From positions 1 to 64,000 of the forward strand of contig VUYT01000025.1 of the NCBI GenBank assembly GCA_008802785.1: a DNA stretch of 64,000 nt, in the 5' to 3' direction. The notes under the pieces are model-generated. The model had not been told where the DNA came from and did no database searches. It was given only the letters and a program-made list of their open reading frames with translations. A program made the translations under genes and the position numbers. Numbering within the stretch: the stretch's first letter is position 1; every line of letters begins with the position of its first letter. The DNA comes from Symmetrospora coprosmae. Its lineage: Eukaryota; Basidiomycota; Cystobasidiomycetes; Symmetrosporaceae. Shown here one piece after another: positions 57,790-64,000 of the stretch.

Positions 57790-59475
57790 TCAATCCACAT
57801 CATAGGCATCCGGCTTGATTTCCGCAATGACCTCTCGCCGCCTCTTGCCATTCGCGCGCGTCCCCACAGCCTGGATCTCGCCCCTCTCGGCATGAATGGC
57901 GACGGGCCCCTCGGGCCACTCAAAGTCGTCCTCGAGGCCAAACGCGCGCTTGATCTCTGGGTCAATGTTGGGTCTCCCGCCAAACTCCCAGTCGAGGCCG
58001 CCGCCGTACGCTTTTGGGATGTCGGCGTCGTGAATGTACTCTCGAAGTCCCGCAAGTGTCGCCGCTGGGTCGGTCGCCGATCCGAGAATCTTGATCTTTG
58101 CGCGCGTCTGTGCGTCAAAGAACTGCGAGATGAAGCTGAAGACCGTGTCCATGTAGGGTGGGGCACCGACAATCAGGATGCTGTCGAGCGTCTCTGGGTA
58201 TCGCGCGGTAGCCAGCGTAGACGCGTCGCCCAAGTGCCCGCGCAGCCCAAAGAACTGCATGATGCTGACGCCGCTGATGTCGACAATGTTGCACGACGCG
58301 CTGATGGGCACTTCCGGGTGCGGTCGATCCTTGAGCATCGTCATGAGCGGGCACATGCACTCGAGCAGGTATTGGTAGAGCGCGACAACCGTCGCTGGGT
58401 GCTTGGCTCCGGGCGTTGCGCTCTTCTTGCTGGAGTTCTCGAGGTACCGGGCCATGGACTGTGGGACAAAGAGGGATTAGTGCCTGAGAAGGGCCGCGCT
58501 GGTACCGGCACGCGAGGCCCACCTTCTTGTCTAGGTCCTGCACCCTGTAGACGTAGAAAGGATGGCCAGACTTTGTACGCCGTCCTGTCCAAACGGGGTA
58601 GACCTATGGCATATCACACAAGAGGCGTCGACTTTAGCGTTCACGTAGCTGTAGATGTAGCAGCCAAGCAACCCACCTTCCGCGCGTCCTCAAAGGTGGA
58701 GATCTCGTGGTTCCGGAAGAACTCGTCGACGTTGGAAGTTTTGCGCCAACTACAAGCCCGGGCGGAAGAAGCAGCAATGGCCTCTGTCAGCTCTGTGCCC
58801 TATTGTGACGTGTCGCTGTACTCACGCCTCTGCCTCCTTGAGCTGCTTGAGCGCTGACGGAGGGTCCCACCGCCGGGCGCGCAGGAACCTGTGGTTGGGG
58901 GAATGCAAGGTTCAACCGGTTCAGTCTGAGCTTCCGAAGAGGGCGCCATGAGGAGCTGCCTGACGCACCTCAGCAGCGTTGCTTCATCGAAAGTGGGAGG
59001 CTCGGGGACATAGATCTTCTCTGCGAACGCGAGTGCCTTGAACGCTGCGAGCGCCTGCTGCTGCGGCTCGTTCAGGTGGCCCACGTCTGGTCAAGTGCAG
59101 GAAGTATTAGCGCACATCAGCATGGATCCATCGTCACACGCATAGCATCTGCTTGCGGCCCTCCTTTTCTACCCTCCTCCTCCTCCGGCAATGCACAGGG
59201 TAAATTCCCGGATAGCGGGCGGTGTGCTTTGGACGGGGGACGAGCGGGCGCCGACAGAGACGGAAAAGGTGGGACTCACGGCCAGTCCATGGATCATCAG
59301 GGTCGTAGAAGGGGTTGTTGCTCGCTGTTGACGCGCTCGATGCTGTGCGGGAGGGTGCTCGAGGCCGGAGCAAGCTGCTGCCGCTTGTGGGGGCCAGCAG
59401 CTGCGGGTCGTGCTGGTGCGTCGCGCCGACGACGACCGGGGCGGTCGGGAACGGTGAGCTAGCTGCTGCGGTCAT
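57790..59475 (-). CDS. Sec14-like CRAL-TRIO lipid-transfer protein
   Basis: Likely phosphatidylinositol/lipid transfer protein. Exons: 59475..59280, 59086..58969, 58888..58826, 58749..58677, 58603..58523, 58458..57790, giving 399 residues. The first about 65 residues are Ser/Pro/Ala-rich with SNNPFYDPDDPWTG, which includes an NPF motif (EH-domain ligand type). The CRAL-TRIO N-domain follows with DEATLLRFLRARRWDPPSAL and EAEAWRKTSNVDEFFR. The lipid-binding core has VYPVWTGRRTKSGHPFYVYR, NIVDISGVSIMQFFGLRGHL, ILIVGAPPYMDTVFSFISQF, and IHDADIPKAYGGGLDWEFGG, the last being the typical domain end. No membrane helix is present. Confidence 0.9.
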
Positions 59476-60224
59476 GTCAGAATCGGAGGTTGCCTAATAG
59501 CTGTTGCGATGCTGGTGTTGACGGGAGCAGACAGAGAGAGGCAAGGAAGAGAGGTTGCGGGGAGATGGTCGGAGGTGCCAAGCCGGTGACACATCCGCAT
59601 CTTGAGGATTTGGGCGACGACGATCCGCTTGGACTCCCATTCAGTAGATATACCGAGTCCTTTCACATTGCAGGGAAGAGCGGACGTGCGCACAAGTATA
59701 GACACTTGTCGTATTTGCAGGGCTACAAGGGGAGGAGCCTGCCCGGGCTGGCTGACACCCGCCGTGGTGGCGACTATAGTATCGGGGGAACGTTCTCACA
59801 AGCTGAAGCTTGACGCAATGACCGACACGACAGGCGCTGTGCTGCACATCAGCTGGTGCTCGCATCCCATCTGACAGGCTGTACGCGCGCTCAGAAGTTG
59901 AGCCTGGGTGCACCGTTCTGACCGTTGGCAGGCTTAGAACCGCAATCTCCGCGCCTTATCTACGGGCAGCATCTCCGTTTGGTCAGGTCGAGGACTCGCA
60001 CCGCACACACCAAATAACAGCCTCCCGCAGTGATTTCTCCTCCTCTTCCTCTCTCCAACGGATCCTAGGTGTCCCTACAGCTACCTTTCTCGGCCTTTCC
60101 TAAGCCTCTCCAGACCACACCTCCGAGTCGGATCGACTTGCACGCAGAAGACGGCGGTTGCAGGAGCCCGGCTAGCAGATCCCCACCACACATCGAATAG
60201 GCACGAAGAAAAGCGTTCGCCGAT
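59476..60224. other. Divergent promoter region
   Basis: 749 bases between the Sec14-like gene (-) and the SRPBCC gene (+). The final 200 bases are rich in CT tracts, like the leaders of other genes here. No coding feature supported. Confidence 0.5.
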
Positions 60225-60922
60225 ATGTTCACGCATCTCATCCGCACTTCCATCAACATCGAAGCGCCACCTGCCCTCGTCCGACAGGCGGTGCGTCGAC
60301 GAGCCAGGACGCGCACTGATTGCGGTCTGGGTATAGACATCTTTGTACTCCCGCTAACGGCTTGCTATCCACATGCACCCTTGAACAGATGCTCGACTTT
60401 GAAGCTTACCCTCAGTGGTCTTCCGAGTTGGTCAAGACCATCACCGTCAGCCAGCCTGGCAAAAACCAGGTCGCTGCCTCGCTGAACCCAGCCGGCCCCG
60501 CTGTCGGAGCCAAGCTCGCCGTTGTTCTCAAGGGAATGAGCTTTGCCCCTACCGTCGTCGTGAGTCAAGCCAGCACCTTTGCCTGAAAGTCGCATCCGAA
60601 GAACGAGCTCGTCTGACTTCCCGCAACACCGGCTGACACGGCTTACTCCCAACCCGCACAGACCAACGAAGAGCATGAGTTCGCATGGCTCGGCTCCCTC
60701 CTACTGCCCAAAGTCATCTTCGACGGGCGCCACTCCTTCGCATTCACTCCCGTCTCTGGCAACCCAAATGCGACCGAGTTCGTCCACTTCGAGTCATTCA
60801 GCGGATTGCTCATCCCGCTGCTGTGGACGAGCATGGGCACAGACACGCAGAAGGGGTTCGAGGCTTACAATCGCGAGCTCAAGCAGAGATGCGAGGCCCT
60901 CGCGAAGGATGCCTCGATTTGA
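60225..60922 (+). CDS. SRPBCC-fold (START/polyketide-cyclase-like) protein
   Basis: Exons: 60225..60290, 60389..60559, 60662..60922, giving 165 residues. It opens HLIRTSINIEAPPALVRQAM, then LDFEAYPQWSSELVKTITVS, the helix-grip entry motif (vW..L.DF..Yp.W). It continues with GAKLAVVLKGMSFAPTVV, EHEFAWLGSLLLPKVIFDGR and HSFAFTP, and closes with the long C-terminal helix GTDTQKGFEAYNRELKQRCE. This is the pattern of small single-domain SRPBCC proteins that bind hydrophobic ligands. The ligand is unknown. The compact protein has no targeting signal. Confidence 0.8.
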
Positions 60923-62228
60923 ACGCTTATGACGGTTGCCGCGGCGGCGGCATGTGCAGTTCTCCGACTTACAGATGAGATTTTTGTACTATACTGTTGG
61001 AACAGGTTCAACGTGAGCAGGGTTATTCAGGCGCTTCCTTACATGGCTGCAAGTGGCAGGGCGCTCGAAATCGGCTTCGAAGCAGGTTCTGCACCAAAAC
61101 AAGTCTCAACTGATGGCAACCAGCTCTTGCGCTCGCAGTACAATATCATCAATCCAACTCGGAGGGAAGATCCCTGTTCCCCTTCGCACTGACACAACTT
61201 CTTCTGCAGGGTGCGCGGCCCTCCGAGAAGCTGGCGCCATTTCGCCAGTGACCTCGTTAGATTCCTCAGCCAGTCCAGATCACGATGGCGCTGGCGCTGG
61301 AAGCAGACCAGCGTGCAGCAATAAGGGACAGTCTGTGTGAGGTAGAAAAGGCGTTGAGTATGTGAGCCCTGGCGTCGTCGAACCTCAGGACGTTATAGAG
61401 AGGTGGTCGAGTGGCAAAAAAAGCGTGAGCTCCTAGGGTTATAGCACAACGCCTGAGGGCTTAAGGCAGTCATCAATCCAGCGGACTCTGTTCGCCAACC
61501 CGGAAGGTCGAGTACTAAGTCACCGCTGGGAGCGGACTGAAACGCCCCATCCCGCAACGGCCCCAGGCAGGATCACTGCTCTAGAGGTGAAGGCGCTCAA
61601 CCGGTGTGCCATGTCACCCGTCATTGAAGCTCTGGTGACCATGATGGGCAGTGAAACGCAACGGTATATGGAAACTGCGTTGACGTTTCCCGCTGCCTCT
61701 CCGGGCGGGCGCGTACGGGATCGTATCTCCTCCAGCTCCACCCTAGCATCGCGTAGGCCGGACCTTCAAGCGCTCATTGCGTGAGATACACGGGCGCAGA
61801 TTTTGAAGAGGTGACTAAGACGACTGTGTCGCACAAGCTGGCGCGCTGCTGCATTCGCCATGTAAGATTGGGGATGTCCGAGCGTCCCGGTGTCCGTTTG
61901 ACCTTTCTCACTAGCGGCGGAACTGCAAGCTACGTCATCTCCGGCCAGACAGCTGGTGTCCGCACAGGCGCAGTCTCTCCGTTCTACTTGTGCCGGCGCT
62001 TGAGCGGATTCAATGGATGACTTCAGGATGGGTCGGCATGCCCGCCGAAGCCGCTCCAGCTCGTTTACCCTCCCGGCTTAACTACACGGGGCGCGCCGGA
62101 GAGCGAGGAAGGTTGCTCTGCACAGGATCTTCATCCCAACGGTACTCATTACTCTAGCTGGCCTGAATGAAAGCAGCGTCACATGATCAGGCCACGCTCT
62201 CGGCCTCGGCTCCTAAACGCGTCTTCGC
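60923..62228. other. Intergenic region with repeat copy 2
   Basis: 1.3 kb after the SRPBCC gene. About 300 bases are copy 2 of the dispersed repeat. The remaining open frames (for example around 61781-62020) have no recognisable domain. If the dehydrogenase-like gene downstream once had an N-terminal half, it should lie here, but I could not find it. Confidence 0.5.
61341..61643 (+). repeat. Dispersed repeat, copy 2
   Basis: Same unit and orientation as 25092-25393. Within it, GGTCGAGTGGC (about 61407) resembles a tRNA-type A box and AGGTCGAGTACT (about 61505) a B box, each with mismatches. The 3' end falls near GCTCTGGTGACC, as in copy 3. Confidence 0.87.
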
Positions 62229-63020
62229 ATGCGCGTCTCCGCAATATCAGTTTCCGGCTTCCTGCTTTTCGCCCGAACCGCTCCACGGGCTACCACGAGC
62301 AACGACATGCCTGACGCAGATTCCATCTATGCCGCGCTGCGCTCTGCCATCACAGACTCGTCAGCAGACTCTGGGCCCGATGGTCCGACCAGCTTCGACA
62401 AAGGCAAAGTCGCAGGTTTCATCGTTGGTGCGGACGAGGTCGCTGAAGCTACCGTCGAAGCTTACCGGAAGCTGGGAATATCTCCCGTCTTCATGATGGC
62501 GCGCGAGTCACGCCCACTGTGAGGCTTTCCCCTTTCACTTTCCAAATGCAAGGCCGCGGCCGGAGTACTAAGCTGCCGCCCGAACTGACATATGCGCTCC
62601 GACAGCTACCTCCTGATCAACAAGTATCGCGACGTCGATATCCAAGGTCTACGTAGCGTCGGGATGGCGCAGCGAGAGCTCGACGATCTGACGGCGAAGG
62701 GCATCGTTCTTGCTGTTGGCGCCACGGCGATCCCCACACCCGCTGCAGACTTCCCGAGCCAACAGATTATATATGATATCGCAACGACATTGCTCAATCA
62801 TGCTGCAGCCGCCGAGGCGTCGTCAACATCGGATGGGCCTTCCAACGATCATCTTGTGCTACCTGGAAAACCCGTCTTCCTCGACCTAGTCGACGAGGTG
62901 GGTCGACGTGCTCTGCTCCGACCCGGCTGTAGAGCTGAAAGACACCTTTGCCAGCCGAATTCAGACGTCCTTGCGAAAGCAGCAGAGGAGAAAGGCTGGG
63001 CAGTATCCAGAGGAGCATAG
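62229..63020 (+). CDS. C-terminal half of a shikimate/quinate dehydrogenase-like protein
   Basis: Exons: 62229..62518 and 62606..63020. The NAD(P)-binding half is readable: GKVAGFIVGADEVAEATVEA followed by YRKLGISPVFMMARESRP. Then come IVLAVGATAIPTP, GKPVFLDL, and DVLAKAAEEKGWAVSRG, in the order seen in the C-terminal domain of shikimate dehydrogenases (including the end of AROM proteins). The glycine-rich loop reads GADEVAEA instead of the usual GAGGxARA. The N-terminal substrate-binding domain with its catalytic Lys/Asp is not found upstream. The spacing between FLDL and the final helix is longer than usual. It may be a truncated gene, a pseudogene, or a family of reduced size. The start could also be the ATG at MPDADSIYAALRSAI. 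Confidence 0.55.
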
Positions 63021-63386
63021 GCGTTGAGTAAATTACGGAACTATTTTTCAAGAAAGCCTGAACATTCGCTACTCTACACTGGCAAGCTCTGTCGGTGGGT
63101 ACAGCATATTAATAGGTTCGCTGACCCGGCTACATTGGCGCAGAATGCACCATTGCTGTATCCTATTTAGCCCTTGTTGTTCGACAGCATCTTTTGGACA
63201 TGCTGTGCCAGCGTGTCACCCTCTTCAGCTTTTCTGAAGCGAGCTACGGCGACTGCCGTACTTCCGTCGTGACGGGTATGCGATCATTGTACACTTGATG
63301 GCGGGCAGAAGAGCGGCGGCAGATCAGAATGAGCGGAAGCATGGGAGAGCGGGTGGGGTAGCAGCATGCGTGCATACTCCGCCCGC
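63021..63386. other. Convergent intergenic region
   Basis: 366 bases between the dehydrogenase-like stop (+) and the ATPase stop (-). No feature seen, apart from a 12-base match to the left end of the dispersed repeat next to 63020. Confidence 0.4.
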
Positions 63387-64000
63387 TCAAACAGCGTTGG
63401 CGCCCTTGCTCTGTGCGCGCTTCTTCTCTGCCTGCTCGTTGATGAAGCGGTTGTCCATGGTCGTAATCATGGCCAGACGCTTGTTGTTTTGCCTTCGGGC
63501 GTAGTATCGGCGGACGAACTTGTACCCCTCGGCGAATGCCATGTAAACGAAGATTGAGGCAAATATCATGCCCCATTCCCAGCCGAGGCTGGCAAGCAGG
63601 AAGACCTCCTCGTTGATGACGGGAATGTAGATGACGGGGAAGACCGAGAGAATGAGGACAAGGGCCGAGACGAGGAGCGTCTTGTTGTCGAAGAAGTTCA
63701 TCTGGAATACAGACTTTGTCGGGTGCTTGCAAGTGAAGGCGTGGACCATGAGGATGATGAGGAACGATGCAAAGCATGCTCCACGGGCCTGACCCGTAAA
63801 GTTGCAGACATCGTTGCTGATGCTCTCGTTGCATCCGAAGCCGAGATAACCATCAAAGTAGCCCCAAAGGGTGATGGAAAAGTTGGCGAGGGCGAGACCA
63901 GAGATGATGAGACCATAGACGATGAGGTCGACGAACCACCAGAAGACAAACATGTTGGAGAACTCGTCGGGGCCCTTCTGCATGGCATCGATCGGGGTAG
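63387..64000 (-). CDS. C-terminal end of an ENA-type P-type cation ATPase (5' part beyond window)
   Basis: The frame is open from the window edge to the stop at 63387, about 200 residues. It corresponds to the last membrane helices (M7-M10 region) of a P-type ATPase. FVFWWFVDLIVYGLIISGLA and FSITLWGYFDGYLGFGCNES come first, then NFTGQARGACFASFLIILMV. NKTLLVSALVLILSVFPVIY, IPVINEEVFLLASLGWEWGM and FVYMAFAEGYKFVRRYYARR complete it. The CN...C spacing after the first helix and the IPVIN....WEWG segment fit fungal sodium/potassium efflux pumps (ENA, type IID) better than Ca pumps. No catalytic domain is inside the window, so the subtype is tentative. It has a basic cytosolic tail ending GANAV. 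Confidence 0.75.
   Translation of the reverse strand, partial: TPIDAMQKGPDEFSNMFVFWWFVDLIVYGLIISGLALANFSITLWGYFDGYLGFGCNESISNDVCNFTGQARGACFASFLIILMVHAFTCKHPTKSVFQMNFFDNKTLLVSALVLILSVFPVIYIPVINEEVFLLASLGWEWGMIFASIFVYMAFAEGYKFVRRYYARRQNNKRLAMITTMDNRFINEQAEKKRAQSKGANAV

Noticed and set aside
61395-61520. Functional tRNA gene in the repeat
   Set aside because: Box-like sequences are imperfect and no cloverleaf with a proper acceptor stem could be drawn.
1-64000. CRISPR arrays, rRNA genes, virus-like elements, transposase genes
   Set aside because: None was recognised anywhere in the window on either strand.

Overview
This window looks like nuclear DNA of a basidiomycete fungus, most likely a smut relative (Ustilaginomycotina). 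The reasons are GC-rich, gene-dense DNA, short introns (mostly 50-110 bases) that interrupt nearly every gene, donors such as GTGAGT/GTGCGT, branch sites such as CTGAC, and a typical fungal housekeeping set. The lineage call is inference from content and style, not from a marker gene. All identifications come from reading translations by eye, and exon joins were chosen so that frame, splice signals and family motifs agree.

Layout, left to right. 1-838 (-): 3' part cut off, unrecognised protein. 2133-4782 (-): COG6, divergent from 4932-7871 (+), a MATH-BTB protein. 8067-9236 (-): RRP17/NOL12. 9449-10483 (-): RING protein. 10797-12977 (-): protein with a strongly diverged HSF-type domain. 13797-15855 (+): PLP decarboxylase. 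16167-16907 (+): four-helix membrane protein. 17320-18574 (-): VWA-domain protein. 18820-22842 (+): SEA4/MIOS. 23070-24562 (-): F-box-like protein. 26233-27673 (+): LST8. 27797-30815 (-): long-chain acyl-CoA synthetase. 32008-34846 (+): RRP6. 35057-36701 (+): ZIP9-type metal transporter. 37164-38879 (-): GGC1 mitochondrial GTP/GDP carrier. 39853-42380 (+): GH5 glucanase. 42605-45711 (-): HEL2/ZNF598. 46030-49172 (-): CAS1 acyltransferase. 49435-49970 (+): RPB12. 50649-51766 (+): SSU72. 52253-57357 (-): arrestin-like protein. 57790-59475 (-): Sec14-like protein. 60225-60922 (+): SRPBCC-fold protein. 62229-63020 (+): half of a shikimate/quinate dehydrogenase-like protein. 63387-64000 (-): C-terminal end of an ENA-type P-type ATPase.

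The genes do not form a pathway cluster. They are a mix of secretory-pathway (COG6, CAS1, ZIP, Sec14-like), RNA and ribosome (RRP6, RRP17, HEL2, RPB12, SSU72), nutrient-signalling (SEA4, LST8, arrestin) and metabolic genes.

The most unusual items are: (1) two neighbouring introns in the GH5 gene that are near copies of each other and flank a 23-base exon, which suggests an introner-like event; (2) a roughly 300-base dispersed repeat with two long copies and one 5'-truncated inverted copy, possibly a SINE; (3) several micro-exons (7, 9, 10, 15, 22 and 23 bases); (4) a degenerate HSF-like domain; and (5) a large acidic insertion inside a BTB domain. No tRNA, rRNA, CRISPR array, virus-like element or transposase gene was recognised.
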